Shown: positions 50,750 through 60,229, counted from the stretch's first letter. The stretch is 64,000 nt of DNA from Acididesulfobacillus acetoxydans (GCF_900016645.1 NZ_CDGJ01000032.1), one strand, 5' to 3'. Notes: generated by a model from the sequence alone, not told the origin. Translations and numbers: made by a program.

Positions 50750-52324
50750 ATGAAACCGGTTGGACTGAAACGGGACCTCTCTTTATTGGATCTTACTTTC
50801 GTCGGTGTCGGAGGCATCATTGGCTCGGGCTGGCTGTTGGCCTCCCAAGTCGCCGCGTCCGTCGCCGGGCCCTCAGCCATCGTGTCCTGGCTCATCGGTG
50901 GTATCGCCATTATCTTGGTCGCTCTGGTCTATGCCGAATTAGCCGGGGCCCTTCCGGAAGCGGGAGGAACCGTCCGTTACCCCCAGTATTCCCACGGCAG
51001 TTTGGTCAGCTTTATCATTGGCTGGGGCGGTTGGCTGAGTTGGGTGGCCACTCCGCCGGCGGAGGCCGAAGCCATTACCCAATATGCCAACAATTTTGCC
51101 CACATCCTTTACAACGATAAAACCGGGCTTTTGACTCTGAGCGGTCTTATCGTTTCCATTCTCTTGACGGTGCTTTTCTTTGTCCTTAACTATTTCGGGG
51201 TAAAACTTTTTGCCAAGGTCAACACCACGGTTACCTGGATCAAGTTTGTCATTCCCGTGGCTACGGCTATCTTGATCATGGTTTTCGGCTTTCACGGCGG
51301 AAATTTTGTCGCCCATGGCGGCTTTTTCCCCGACGGCTTTTCCGCCACCCTAATGGCCATAGGAAGTTCCGGGATTATCTTTTCCCTGCAGGGTTTCCGC
51401 CAAGCCGTCGAATTGGCCGGCGAAGCGCGCAACCCGAAACGGGACCTTCCTTTGGCCGTCATCTTGACGGTACTTATCTGTGTCGCTATCTATGTCTTGT
51501 TGGAGATTGCTTTTGTCGGGGCGCTTTCTCCGGCCATGTTGGCCAAAGGCTGGCATTCACTGAATCTGGACGCCCCCTTTGCCGAACTGGCGGTAGCCGT
51601 CAACCTGGGCTGGCTGGCGATCATTTTACAAGCGGATGCCATGGTTTCCCCGGCAGGCACGGGTTTGGTTTACACAGCCTCGACAGCCCGGGGTCTTTTG
51701 GCCATGGCTGAGAACGGTTATCTGCCTAAGGCCTTTCTCAAGCTCCATCCGAAATGGAGGGTGCCGATCAATGCCCTCATCTTCAACATGATTATCGGTA
51801 TCTTAACTTTACTGCCATTTTCCTCCTGGAGCAAGATTATATCATTTGTTTCGGTTACCGGCGTAATTAGCTACCTCCTGGGTCCGGTGGCAGCCAGCGT
51901 GCTGCGGCGGACGGCCCCGGAAATTGAGCGCCCGGTGAAGATAGGGGGTCTGTCCGTCGTATCTCCCCTGGCGTTTATTGTGGCTGGCCTTATCGTCTAC
52001 TGGACCGGATGGCCCAATACCGGCTATGCACTGGGAGCGGTTGTGGTCGGCCTCTTGATCTATTTTTATTACTACAGCAAAGGTAACTTCCGGGCCCGCC
52101 ATCTCCGTGCCGGGCTCTGGCTGGCAGTTTATCTTCTGTTCATTATCGTCTGGTCGTATGTGGGCAGCAAGTCTTTTGGCGGCAAGAACTGGGTCGGGGC
52201 CCCTTGGGATACGATCATTTTTGCCATCGTCAGTCTGGGGGCTTTTGCCTGGGGCATGCGTTCCGGCTATCGCACGGAAGAAATTGCCGAAACCAGCCGC
52301 CAAATTGCCAATGGTGAATATTAA
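50750..52324 (+). CDS. Amino acid/polyamine permease (APC family)
   Basis: 524 residues with 12-14 membrane helices. Helix 1 reads FVGVGGIIGSGWLLASQ, the GxGxxxG site that binds the amino-acid backbone in APC transporters. GEARNPKRDLPLAV is the conserved loop before helix 6. Substrate unknown. The ATG at 50750 follows GAGGAAGG. The gene is bracketed by inverted copies of a dispersed repeat (B and C) and has a strong terminator. Confidence 0.85.
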   Translation: MKPVGLKRDLSLLDLTFVGVGGIIGSGWLLASQVAASVAGPSAIVSWLIGGIAIILVALVYAELAGALPEAGGTVRYPQYSHGSLVSFIIGWGGWLSWVATPPAEAEAITQYANNFAHILYNDKTGLLTLSGLIVSILLTVLFFVLNYFGVKLFAKVNTTVTWIKFVIPVATAILIMVFGFHGGNFVAHGGFFPDGFSATLMAIGSSGIIFSLQGFRQAVELAGEARNPKRDLPLAVILTVLICVAIYVLLEIAFVGALSPAMLAKGWHSLNLDAPFAELAVAVNLGWLAIILQADAMVSPAGTGLVYTASTARGLLAMAENGYLPKAFLKLHPKWRVPINALIFNMIIGILTLLPFSSWSKIISFVSVTGVISYLLGPVAASVLRRTAPEIERPVKIGGLSVVSPLAFIVAGLIVYWTGWPNTGYALGAVVVGLLIYFYYYSKGNFRARHLRAGLWLAVYLLFIIVWSYVGSKSFGGKNWVGAPWDTIIFAIVSLGAFAWGMRSGYRTEEIAETSRQIANGEY

Positions 52325-52360
52325 AGGCTTTTGAGGAAAAGAAGCAGCGGCATCAGAGGA

Positions 52361-52404
52361 AGGGGCTGGCTCCCGTGTTGGGAAGCCAGCCCCTTGGCCT
52401 TTTG
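52361..52404 (+). terminator. Rho-independent terminator of the permease gene
   Basis: AGGGGCTGGCT (52361-52371) pairs perfectly over 11 bp with AGCCAGCCCCT (52384-52394), followed by TGGCCTTTT. Confidence 0.88.
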
Positions 52405-52445
52405 ACTCGGTATTGTTCATCTTATTGTCCGCGAGTGCCGCTGTC

Positions 52446-52477
52446 CATTTTCATCTTTAGTTGAACGAGTTCACTGG
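52446..52477 (-). repeat. Dispersed 30-bp repeat, copy C (right of the permease)
   Basis: Inverted relative to copy B: CATCTTTAGTTGAACGAGTT then CACTGG. With B it frames the permease gene. Confidence 0.75.
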
Positions 52478-52555
52478 GCTCGGTTTCTTTAGCTGTTGAC
52501 AGCGGATGGACCTTGGGCCGGTGTCGCGGATATACTTGGGGTTGACGTTCCGAAG

Positions 52556-52609
52556 TTAACACAGGCTTTACATCGGCTTAACAGTTCGTTGACATTTTTC
52601 CTCTAGAAT
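52556..52609 (+). promoter_or_regulatory. Pho box and promoter of the second pstS
   Basis: TTAACA, TTTACA, TTAACA and TTGACA start at 52556, 52567, 52578 and 52589 (11-bp period), and TAGAAT follows after 9 nt at 52604. It is the best consensus match of the four Pho boxes in this window. Confidence 0.92.
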
Positions 52610-52646
52610 TTGGTGGTGAAGGATTTTGAAAGGGGAAATTAAGACA

Positions 52647-53516
52647 ATGGTTAGCAAGAAGTCCAAGATTGCCCTTCTGAGTGTGGCTCTGGCGGCAGCC
52701 CTAGCTCTGAGCGGATGTGGTCAAAGCGGGGCGGCGGGTCAAGCCGGCGGCGGGTCTGCGGCGGGCGGGAAAAAGACGGTGAACACAGCCGGCTCGACAG
52801 CACTGGAGCCGTTGGTCAAGATTGCCGCGGATGAATTTATGCAGAAAAACAGCGGGGTTCAGGTTACAGTGAGCGGGGGTGGCTCTTTTACCGGTCTCAA
52901 CAATGTGGCGAGCGGCGCTATCGATATTGGCAACTCCGATGTCTTCGTGACTCCGGAGTTGAAAGGGAAGGATCTGGTGGACCACCAAGTGGCCGTCGCC
53001 CCGTTCCTCATCATTGTCAACAACGACGTTCCGGTTGACAATCTCAGCCAAGCTCAATTGCAAGACATCTTCACCGGCAAGGTAACTAATTGGCGACAGG
53101 TTGGGGGCAAGAACGAGAAAATCTCCATTATCGGGCGGGCCAAGTCGTCTGGATCCCGCGCCACGATCAGCAAGGTTGTTCTGGACGGAAAAGATTTTAC
53201 CCCTGCGGCGGCTTCCCAGGATTCTACCGGAAATTTGATTGAGAGTGTCGCGCAAACTCCTGGAGCTATCGGCTACATTGATGCGGCCTACCTGACCGGT
53301 AAAGTGAAAGCCCTCAAATACAACGGTGTCGCCTACAGTGCCTCAACCGTGGAGAACGGGCAGTATCCGATCTATGCGTTTGAGCATATGTATACAAAAG
53401 GTGAACCCACCGGGAATGTCAAAGCTTTTCTTGACTATATGATGAGCTCCGATTTCCAGAACCGCAATGTGGCGAAGGCAGGTTTTTTGCCAATCAGCGC
53501 GATGAAGAAGAAGTAA
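52647..53516 (+). CDS. pstS: Phosphate-binding lipoprotein PstS, second copy
   Basis: 289 residues with lipobox LSGC at about residue 23 of the chosen start, then the PstS fold (NTAGSTALEPLVKIAADEF, SGGGSFTGLNNVASG, GRAKSSGSRATISKVVL). No permease or ATPase gene follows, so it would serve the transporter at 1974-4519 or act as a scavenger or sensor. It is about 80 residues shorter than the first copy and of a different subfamily. I start at the ATG at 52647; the open frame begins at TTG 52626. A third-type Pho box starts just 8 bp after its stop. Confidence 0.88.
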   Translation: MVSKKSKIALLSVALAAALALSGCGQSGAAGQAGGGSAAGGKKTVNTAGSTALEPLVKIAADEFMQKNSGVQVTVSGGGSFTGLNNVASGAIDIGNSDVFVTPELKGKDLVDHQVAVAPFLIIVNNDVPVDNLSQAQLQDIFTGKVTNWRQVGGKNEKISIIGRAKSSGSRATISKVVLDGKDFTPAAASQDSTGNLIESVAQTPGAIGYIDAAYLTGKVKALKYNGVAYSASTVENGQYPIYAFEHMYTKGEPTGNVKAFLDYMMSSDFQNRNVAKAGFLPISAMKKK

Positions 53517-53523
53517 AAAAGTT

Positions 53524-53588
53524 TTCACAAAAACTTTGCATTACTTTTACGCCTTGTTCACTTTTTCTTAAGATAAGTGTGGTAAAGT
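53524..53588 (+). promoter_or_regulatory. Pho box and promoter of a putative small RNA
   Basis: Five hexamers (TTCACA, TTTGCA, TTTACG, TTCACT, TTAAGA) start at 53524, 53535, 53546, 53557 and 53568, exact 11-bp period, and TAAAGT follows 9 nt after the last at 53583-53588. Each hexamer is weaker than in the pstS boxes, but the spacing rule is the same. It reads away from pstS into a region without a gene. Confidence 0.7.
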
Positions 53589-53594
53589 AAAACA

Positions 53595-53677
53595 TGTTCT
53601 CCCCCTGTTTCACATATAGAGGAGTTTGAACTGCTCCTCCTGGTTTTGAGGCACCGGCTTGCGGTGCCGTTTTCTTT
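53595..53677 (+). ncRNA. Candidate Pho-controlled small RNA
   Basis: A start near 53595 and the terminator GGCACCG/CGGTGCC plus TTTTC (53650-53677) define about 80-90 nt. In between, GAGGAG (53619-53624) pairs with CTCCTC (53634-53639). There is no gene with a ribosome binding site; a 10-codon frame from ATG 53594 would have no leader. The CUCCUCC stretch could pair with purine-rich ribosome binding sites of target mRNAs. It is defined here by inference only. Confidence 0.55.
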
Positions 53678-53695
53678 GCTTTGGCGTCACAAGAC

Positions 53696-53728
53696 AAAGA
53701 CATCGCTCATCGCGGGCGATGTCTTTTT
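53696..53728. terminator. Second terminator, between convergent transcripts
   Basis: AAAGACATCGC (53696-53706) pairs perfectly over 11 bp with GCGATGTCTTT (53716-53726), with more T after it. T- and A-tracts on both sides let it work in both directions, serving the small RNA and the minus-strand gene at 53818. Confidence 0.85.
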
Positions 53729-53817
53729 GATGAGTGAAAATGTATTTTAAGGCACGTTCTGTTGGTCGTTAGTTCTGTTAATCGTTCGTTCTATTGGCCG
53801 TTAGTTGAGGTGTGTAT

Positions 53818-54120
53818 TCAGGACGGAGAGATATTACCCGGGTCGGGCCGCGAAGGCGCCGGATGGACGGGGTTGGGCGAAGCCTGAGCAGCGGTGGGCT
53901 CTGCCTTGGATGGGTAGGCTCCCATCTCGTACACATTGGTTTGCCCGGCGGCGCGGGTGGTCGCGGGGGCTTTGCTTTCATCGACCAGATCGAGGATGGT
54001 CGCAGTCCCCTTCACCAGCCAGTTCCGGGCTGCTTCCCGGGCTTTGGGAGACGCTACCAGCACCAAGGCGGTTGCGGTCAGAATAAATCCCAGCGGAGAC
54101 TTTCGGATAAAATCCAGCAT
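53818..54120 (-). CDS. Small membrane-anchored protein
   Basis: 100 residues: one membrane helix (FILTATALVLVASPKAREAA) followed by a helical stretch, then a Pro/Ala/Ser-rich tail. The first part resembles the N-terminus of the small protein at 59672 (TGTALVLVAPALFP). ATG behind GGGAGGGAAA. Function unknown; probably linked to the P-type ATPase genes. The 320 bp upstream (54121-54444) is a divergent spacer where I see no firm promoter. Confidence 0.6.
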   Translation of the reverse strand: MLDFIRKSPLGFILTATALVLVASPKAREAARNWLVKGTATILDLVDESKAPATTRAAGQTNVYEMGAYPSKAEPTAAQASPNPVHPAPSRPDPGNISPS

Positions 54121-54444
54121 AGTTTTCCCTCCCTCAAAAAGTTATGATGTTGTTCGCTAAAGACATAGTGTTTCCCGCCGGGCTCAGGTTATGCATGTTT
54201 TTTTTGCCTCAACTTCTCATATTTCCAGACGGACCGGCGAATACTAAAGTCTGTTACCCTTACAACAACCGTGCTTGTCAGCGTGCGCTGCCTTCATGGG
54301 AGATGGGGGTCGATGCCGGTTCCAGCGGCCGGTCCGGGTTCGGGTCAGGAGAGCGGATCTTCCCGGGTCCTAATCTGAGAGCATAAGTCTGCGGAAGCTA
54401 AGATCAAGCGGGATGGAGTGGTCTGCAGGATGCGGGAGGAATTT

Positions 54445-57400
54445 ATGGGTATGGGCCGTCAGGCCGGAGCAAAAGAAGAAGGAAGATTTATTCGGGCCTT
54501 ACCGGGGAGAATTCGCCTCAGCGTACAAGGGCTGAAAGGCAATTTGGCTATGGTTCGGCTCTTGCGGGCAACCCTCAGTATTTGCCCTGGGGTTGAGGAG
54601 ATTTCCCCCAGTGCCCATACGGGCCGGATGCTTATTCTTTTCAATGAGCAAGAGATCGGTCTCGGTGATCTTCTGGCCAGGATCGAGAAGCTGGAGACGG
54701 CACCCTCGGAAATCCGGCGGGACGACGGCCCGGAGCGGGCGGCTCACCGAGAGAAGAGGGTCATAGGGGCTCCTTGGGATCAAGCGGCTGCCGCCGCGGG
54801 GCCGGCAGTCGCAGACCGGGGCGGGATGGGACCGGCTTGGGGCGGCTTTACGGGGGTCGGCCGTTATCCCGCCCTGGTGCTCTCCGCCGCCGGGTTGGGG
54901 ATTCTGGCTGTAAAGCGGGTGTTTATGGGCAAATCCGCTTGGGCCGAGGCCCCCGCTTTGTTCTGCTTGGCGGCTTTGGTGGCTGTTTTGCGCGACTATC
55001 CGCCGGCGCGCAGGCAGGTGGAAGATTTACCGTCCCTTCCCGGAAAGGGCCGGCACGACGCTTCGGGCCGAGGTCCATGGTTCCGTACGCCCCTGTCTGG
55101 GGCAGAAGGTTGGCGCGGCGAGGCTATGCTGGGAGCGGTGACTCTTGGTTTAGCCTTGGTACGGGAAAATCTTGTGGTTCTGGCGGGGATCGCGCTCATC
55201 CAGTACCTCCACCGGCAAATTGAGCAAAGCGGAAGAGCCGGGTTCCCGGAGGAGTGGCAGAACAGCCCGGAAAAAGCTTACGCCAGCCGGGTCGGAAAAC
55301 CTCATCTTGCCCTGGCCGCTGGGGCCGTGGTGTTGAGCGGACAACCGTCACGAGGGTTGGGTGTACTGCTTGCGGGGAGTCCGCGGGTGGCCACGGTTCC
55401 CGCCCGCTATGCCTGGGAACAGGCGCAGTGGGCGGCCGAAGAAAAAGGTTGCTTTATTCCGGAGCACATTTCACTGGCGCGGCTTGCTCAGGTTAAACAA
55501 GTTGTGCTGACAGACAGCGCACTCCTGCGGCAAGGCAGCGAGGAAGAAATACGCTGTTCGGCTGATCCGGAAAATGAGGACGAGGTGTGGCGTTTGGCGG
55601 CATCCTTAATGAAGCGGGTGCAGCATCCCTGGCTGGAGAAGGTTTTAACCAAGGCAGCCGGGTCCGGAGGCACGCTCCGGACCGCTTTCAAGGTCGAACG
55701 CGGGGTAAACGGAGTGAAAGGAACAATTCGGGGATCTGAAGTCCTCCTTGGCAGCCTGGAATACTTGCTGGAAAATGGGGTGGATTGTGATTCCCACCTG
55801 GTGGAGATTCGAAGGCTTCAACGCGCAGGGCATCAAACCTTATGCCTGGCCAGGGATTTTAGGTATCTTGGCGTTTTAATGAGGTACAAAGGCGGAACTC
55901 CGACGGAACTTGCCCAAGGGTTAAAGTACTGGCGGAGTATAGGGATCAAGACCGGGGTTCTAAATAACACTTCGGGTCTCAGTATAGGGGAGTTGAGAGA
56001 GTGCGGAATCGACGAAATTCTGTCCGGCACAACCTCTGATAATTGGGAGATGTTGGCAGTCGCGCGCGAACGGGGTGAAGAAGTGCTCTTCGTCGGGCGG
56101 GACGAGGAAGGGTTCTTGGCGGGGGTGCCCTTGGCAGCGCCGGAGAAAATTACGGCCCTTAACCGTTCTCTAGCCTGCGCCAGGTCCATGAAACCAGTTA
56201 TCGCTCGGCATTTTCGCGTGGCTAAGTTCTGGAATTATGCGGGGATGGGTTTGGCAGCTTTAGGCGTAATAACGGCACCGATGGCCAAGCTTGTGACAGA
56301 TGCGTTGACACTGGCCCTTATGGCCGAAAGTAAGCGCGCCGGCCAAATTGTGAGTGGAGAGAGCGTCCCGCTGAGAGATGTGGAAGAGTCCGAAGCGGCC
56401 CGGCTGCCCAAGAGTCAGGCGGAGCCGTCGGGCTGGGTGAGCGGGACTTCCGGGGGACCGGCGGGCCGACTGGGGACGCCGAACACGGCCCAAGCGTTAG
56501 ATGGGGCCGTACTTTCCGGTGCGGCTGGGTCGTCAGGCAAGAACGGACCGTCAGGCACGGCCGTACTGTCAGACGCTGCCGGGCCGCCGGGCGCGGCAGG
56601 ATCGCCACACGCGGCCGGAGTGTTAGGTGCGGCTGGACAGCCGGACAGGGCCGGAGCGCCGCCCACGGCAGGAGCGTCGGACATGACCGGACCGTCAGAC
56701 ACGGCGGAGCGCTGGTATTGCCTGAGTACGGATGAAGTCTTGCACCGTTTTGCGGTCGCCGAAGACCGAGGTCTGTCTCCCCAACAGGTGGAAGTGCTGC
56801 GTAAGCAGTACGGGCTGAATCACCTGGAGCCTAAGAAACCCAGACCGTGGCTCGTATCCTATCTGGCCCAGTTTACCGAGTTCACCACCCTGATCGTTTT
56901 GGGGACATCGGTCATGGCTCTGATTACGGGGGCCGTCTTCGACGGTTTGGCTATGGGGGCAATTCTGCTGGCCAACGCAGCCATTGGCACCCTGCAGGAG
57001 CGTAAGGCGGAGCGCGTTATCGAGGCGCTCAACCAATTTCAGCCCCCTTCCTGCCGGGTTGTGCGCGAGGGGCAGGAGGTGGAAGTCGTAGGCACCGAAT
57101 TAGTGCCCGGGGATGTCGTTAGGTTGGAAGCCGGTGACCGGGTGCCCGCTGATTTGCGTCTTCTTCAGTCCTGGAATTTGGAAGTCAATGAATCGGCACT
57201 TTCGGGGGAATCTTTGCCGGTGGGCAAGAACCCCCAAGGCCTTTCGAATGATTGTCCGCTGGCGGAACAGACGAACATGTTATTCATGGGTACGGACGTC
57301 ACGCGGGGCAAGGGAAGCGGAGTAGTCGTCGGAACGGGAATGCAAACAGAAATCGGACATCTTATGTCTTTGATGAAAAACCAGGATGTCGTGAGCACTC

Positions 57401-59478
57401 CTTTGCACGAAAAAGTGACGGGTATTAGTAAAATGTTTGTCAAGGGAGCCGCCCTAGCCGGTACACTGGTCTTTGTGGTGGGGCTCCTGCGGGGGAGGCC
57501 CCTGACAGAGATGATTACGACTTCGATTACCCTGGCCGCTTCGGCTGTTCCGGAAGGGCTGCCGGTGACCATCACCATTGCGCTCAGTGCCGGAATTTAC
57601 CGGATGGCCAAGCATCATGCCCTCATCCGCAAACTCTCCGCTCTGGAGACGCTGGGCAGGACCACGGTCATCTGCACCGATAAGACGGGAACCCTGACCA
57701 AGAATGAAATGACGGTTACCCGCATCGTGACGGCTAACCGTACTTGGAAAGTGACCGGAGAAGGGTATGAGCCGAGCGGAGAGATCGTGCGCTTGCCTCT
57801 GTCGGAGCCGACCCAGTCACGCAGTCCGGATCTTGAACGCCTGACTACCATTGCCTTGCTTTGCAATAACAGCCGGTTGGAACGGGAAGCGGACAGATGG
57901 GTCGTCAGAGGGGATCCGACGGAAGGGGCACTGCTCACCCTGGCCGCCAAAGCGGGGGTGCGCGTGGAAACCATGGAACACTGGCACCGGGTTCACGAGG
58001 TACCGTTTGATTCCAAGTCGGGTACCATGAGTGTAGTCTGCCGGGACACGCGTCAGGACACGGATTGTTTTGTGTTCTGCAAAGGTTCTGTGGAGACCGT
58101 GCTCCAACGTTGCAGTCATTACCAAGAGGATGGGGTCATCTACCCCATGACCGAAGCCAAAAAAGAACTCATTTACAGGCAGAATGAAAAGCTGGCCAGT
58201 GATGCCCTGCGGGTTTTGGGCTTCGCCTACTGCCCCACGGACTGGGTGGACACGCCAGAGCCCGGCCCCGCGCTCGACGACGAGCTGATCTATGTCGGAT
58301 TGGTTGGCATGATGGACCCTGCCAAGCCGGAAGTGGAGGCGAGCATTCGCGAGGCTTATGCTCTCGGAGTTAAACCCGTGATGATTACGGGGGACCACCC
58401 GGTGACCGCCTTGGCTATCGCCAGGGAATTGGGCCTGGGCGCGGACGGCAGCCGGGTCATGACCGGTCAGGAACTGGATGGACTGTCCGAGCGGGACCTG
58501 GCCAAAGCGGTGGAACAGGTGGACATCTTTGCCCGGGTAACTCCCGAACATAAGCTAAGGATCGTGAAAGCTTATCAGAAAGCGGGTCACATTGTGGCCA
58601 TGACGGGAGACGGAGTGAATGATACTCCTGCCATCAAACAGTCCAATACCGGCATCGCCATGGGCGGTACGGGGACGGAAGTTACCAAGGCTACGGCTGA
58701 CATGGTGCTAAAGAAAGATCACTTCGGCGCCATTTTGGAAGGAGTGAAAGAAGGACGAACGATTATTGCCAACATGCGCAGAGCCATTGGCTGTCTGCTG
58801 ACCGGGAACTTGGCAGAGATTCTGGTCACGGCCACGGCGGTCATCGCTGGCTTGCCCATGCCTCTGGTACCGATTCAGATTTTGCTCATGAATCTCCTCA
58901 CCGACGCGATTCCCGCCATGATTCTGGCGGTGAACCCCGGGAATACGAAGCAGTACACAAAACGCCAGGATATTGTCGACAGGAATCTCTACCGCAAAGT
59001 CGTAACGCGGGGGCTCCTCCTGGGGGCCGGTGCTCTGGGCCTGTTCGGGCTGACTCTGAGCGCCGGGGCACCGTTGGCCGTTGCCCAGACTGTGGCCTTC
59101 ACCACTTTAGTATTGGGACAGTTGGGCCAGACCTTTTCCTGGCATCAGGAGGGTTCCTCCGGCGGGGTGCGGGAGTCGGTCAAGGACCGTTATTTGGTCG
59201 GGAGCTTGGCCGCTTCCTTCTTGGCTTTGGTTGGCACCATTTATATCCCGCCTGTGGCCGGTTTCTTCCACACCGCCCCCTTGCAGATCCGGCACTGGTT
59301 CCTGATTTTCCTCTTGGCGGGAACCGTATCCCTCTTGGCCCAGCCGTTTCTCAGTCTCATGGCCAGAGCGGAAGAGGAGCCGTCCGGCGGCCAAGCCGGG
59401 GGTGAGCTCCGTGTGCTGCCTAAAGTCGGGAGAGGAGATTTGAAGGGCGGGATTCCCACCTTGATGGCCGGAAAGTAA
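54445..59478 (+). CDS. Giant CtpI-like P-type ATPase with a degenerate first half
   Basis: 1677 residues. HMA-like domain (about 10-80: ALPGRIRLSVQGLKGN, no CxxC). A first ATPase-like region (about 100-650) has membrane segments but no DKTGT; VVLTDSALLR near 353 may be its remnant. A low-complexity Ala/Gly/Pro/Ser linker (about 655-745) follows. The second half is a complete P2-type ATPase: TGESLPVGK-like SGESLPVGK, DKTGTLT with Asp near 1079, TGDGVNDTPAIKQ, PEGLP in helix 4 and NLLTDAIPAM in helix 6, the ion-site residues of Ca2+/Mn2+ pumps. Layout is that of mycobacterial CtpI; ion not proven. Start behind GGGAGGA at 54445 or 54451. Confidence 0.88.
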   Translation: MGMGRQAGAKEEGRFIRALPGRIRLSVQGLKGNLAMVRLLRATLSICPGVEEISPSAHTGRMLILFNEQEIGLGDLLARIEKLETAPSEIRRDDGPERAAHREKRVIGAPWDQAAAAAGPAVADRGGMGPAWGGFTGVGRYPALVLSAAGLGILAVKRVFMGKSAWAEAPALFCLAALVAVLRDYPPARRQVEDLPSLPGKGRHDASGRGPWFRTPLSGAEGWRGEAMLGAVTLGLALVRENLVVLAGIALIQYLHRQIEQSGRAGFPEEWQNSPEKAYASRVGKPHLALAAGAVVLSGQPSRGLGVLLAGSPRVATVPARYAWEQAQWAAEEKGCFIPEHISLARLAQVKQVVLTDSALLRQGSEEEIRCSADPENEDEVWRLAASLMKRVQHPWLEKVLTKAAGSGGTLRTAFKVERGVNGVKGTIRGSEVLLGSLEYLLENGVDCDSHLVEIRRLQRAGHQTLCLARDFRYLGVLMRYKGGTPTELAQGLKYWRSIGIKTGVLNNTSGLSIGELRECGIDEILSGTTSDNWEMLAVARERGEEVLFVGRDEEGFLAGVPLAAPEKITALNRSLACARSMKPVIARHFRVAKFWNYAGMGLAALGVITAPMAKLVTDALTLALMAESKRAGQIVSGESVPLRDVEESEAARLPKSQAEPSGWVSGTSGGPAGRLGTPNTAQALDGAVLSGAAGSSGKNGPSGTAVLSDAAGPPGAAGSPHAAGVLGAAGQPDRAGAPPTAGASDMTGPSDTAERWYCLSTDEVLHRFAVAEDRGLSPQQVEVLRKQYGLNHLEPKKPRPWLVSYLAQFTEFTTLIVLGTSVMALITGAVFDGLAMGAILLANAAIGTLQERKAERVIEALNQFQPPSCRVVREGQEVEVVGTELVPGDVVRLEAGDRVPADLRLLQSWNLEVNESALSGESLPVGKNPQGLSNDCPLAEQTNMLFMGTDVTRGKGSGVVVGTGMQTEIGHLMSLMKNQDVVSTPLHEKVTGISKMFVKGAALAGTLVFVVGLLRGRPLTEMITTSITLAASAVPEGLPVTITIALSAGIYRMAKHHALIRKLSALETLGRTTVICTDKTGTLTKNEMTVTRIVTANRTWKVTGEGYEPSGEIVRLPLSEPTQSRSPDLERLTTIALLCNNSRLEREADRWVVRGDPTEGALLTLAAKAGVRVETMEHWHRVHEVPFDSKSGTMSVVCRDTRQDTDCFVFCKGSVETVLQRCSHYQEDGVIYPMTEAKKELIYRQNEKLASDALRVLGFAYCPTDWVDTPEPGPALDDELIYVGLVGMMDPAKPEVEASIREAYALGVKPVMITGDHPVTALAIARELGLGADGSRVMTGQELDGLSERDLAKAVEQVDIFARVTPEHKLRIVKAYQKAGHIVAMTGDGVNDTPAIKQSNTGIAMGGTGTEVTKATADMVLKKDHFGAILEGVKEGRTIIANMRRAIGCLLTGNLAEILVTATAVIAGLPMPLVPIQILLMNLLTDAIPAMILAVNPGNTKQYTKRQDIVDRNLYRKVVTRGLLLGAGALGLFGLTLSAGAPLAVAQTVAFTTLVLGQLGQTFSWHQEGSSGGVRESVKDRYLVGSLAASFLALVGTIYIPPVAGFFHTAPLQIRHWFLIFLLAGTVSLLAQPFLSLMARAEEEPSGGQAGGELRVLPKVGRGDLKGGIPTLMAGK

Positions 59479-59605
59479 GCCCATGGGTGAATCCAGAGAA
59501 GGAGGAGCAAGGTGCGGGACAGAGTTTGAGGGAGGCGGAAGTGCGACAGAAATTTAAAGGAAGGTAAGTGTAAACGAGATTTAGAGGAGGGTATAAGTGT
59601 GAAGG

Positions 59606-59638
59606 AAGTGAACTCGTTCGGCTTAAGCTGAACATCGA
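59606..59638 (+). repeat. Dispersed 30-bp repeat, copy D
   Basis: GAAGTGAACTCGTTCGGCTT then AAGCTGAACATCG; closest to the reverse of 40280-40312. It lies between the ATPase gene and the small-protein genes. Confidence 0.75.
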
Positions 59639-59671
59639 GTCTCACGGTTGGATCAAAGGGGGTCTTCTGCT

Positions 59672-59923
59672 GTGTTGAAAGAGCTGGATAAAACGGATTT
59701 GATTACGGGGACAGCCCTGGTCCTGGTAGCCCCCGCCCTGTTCCCGGTACTTAGGGATGCCCTCAAACCGCTCGTCCTTCTGGGTCTGCGGGGGGCGGTC
59801 GGGGTGGTCGGTACGGCCAGGACGACCTTCGAACTGGCCAAGGAAGAAGTAGAGGATATCGTAGCCGAAGCGCAATTTGAACGTCTGAAAAAGGAAATGG
59901 ATCGGGAGATTGGCGCCCGGTGA
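59672..59923 (+). CDS. DUF5132-like small membrane protein
   Basis: 83 residues: helix TGTALVLVAPALFPVLRDAL, a second Gly-rich hydrophobic helix (LLGLRGAVGVVGTAR), then a charged C-terminal helix ending EKEMDREIGAR-like. The pattern fits DUF5132 proteins, found with metal ATPases. GTG at 59672 behind AAAGGGGG; an in-frame TTG at 59648 precedes that signal. First of three small genes downstream of the giant ATPase. Confidence 0.7.
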   Translation: MLKELDKTDLITGTALVLVAPALFPVLRDALKPLVLLGLRGAVGVVGTARTTFELAKEEVEDIVAEAQFERLKKEMDREIGAR

Positions 59924-59973
59924 AGCATCGCGGTTTGAACTGAGTACAAAATAAAGTTGAGAGAAGGGATGCT

Positions 59974-60204
59974 GTGGAAGAGCTGCCGGGTATCGAGGAG
60001 CATTTAAAAGAAGCGCTTTCGCATCTGGAGCAAGCGATTGAGCAAAGCGTGCGGACGATCGTCCGGCAACCGGCTGCGCAGAAGGAGCTTGCCCGAGCGT
60101 GGGAACTTTTCTTGGGGGACTTTTTGGGCAGTGTGCGGGAAAAAGGAAAGCAATACGAGGTGAATCTTTTCAACTTGATCTCTTTTCCGCGTTTGCGCCG
60201 TTAG
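59974..60204 (+). CDS. Small helical protein of the ATPase cluster
   Basis: 76 residues, all-helical and soluble (EEHLKEALSHLEQAIEQSVR), ending in a short hydrophobic patch FNLISFPRLRR. No known family. GTG start behind GAGAAGGGA. Confidence 0.6.
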   Translation: MEELPGIEEHLKEALSHLEQAIEQSVRTIVRQPAAQKELARAWELFLGDFLGSVREKGKQYEVNLFNLISFPRLRR

Positions 60205-60229
60205 TTGGAAGTGAAAGGGGAAATCGACT

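Noticed and set aside
53494..53703. 69-codon minus-strand frame over the Pho box
   Set aside because: It crosses the pstS end, the Pho box and a terminator and has no ribosome binding site.
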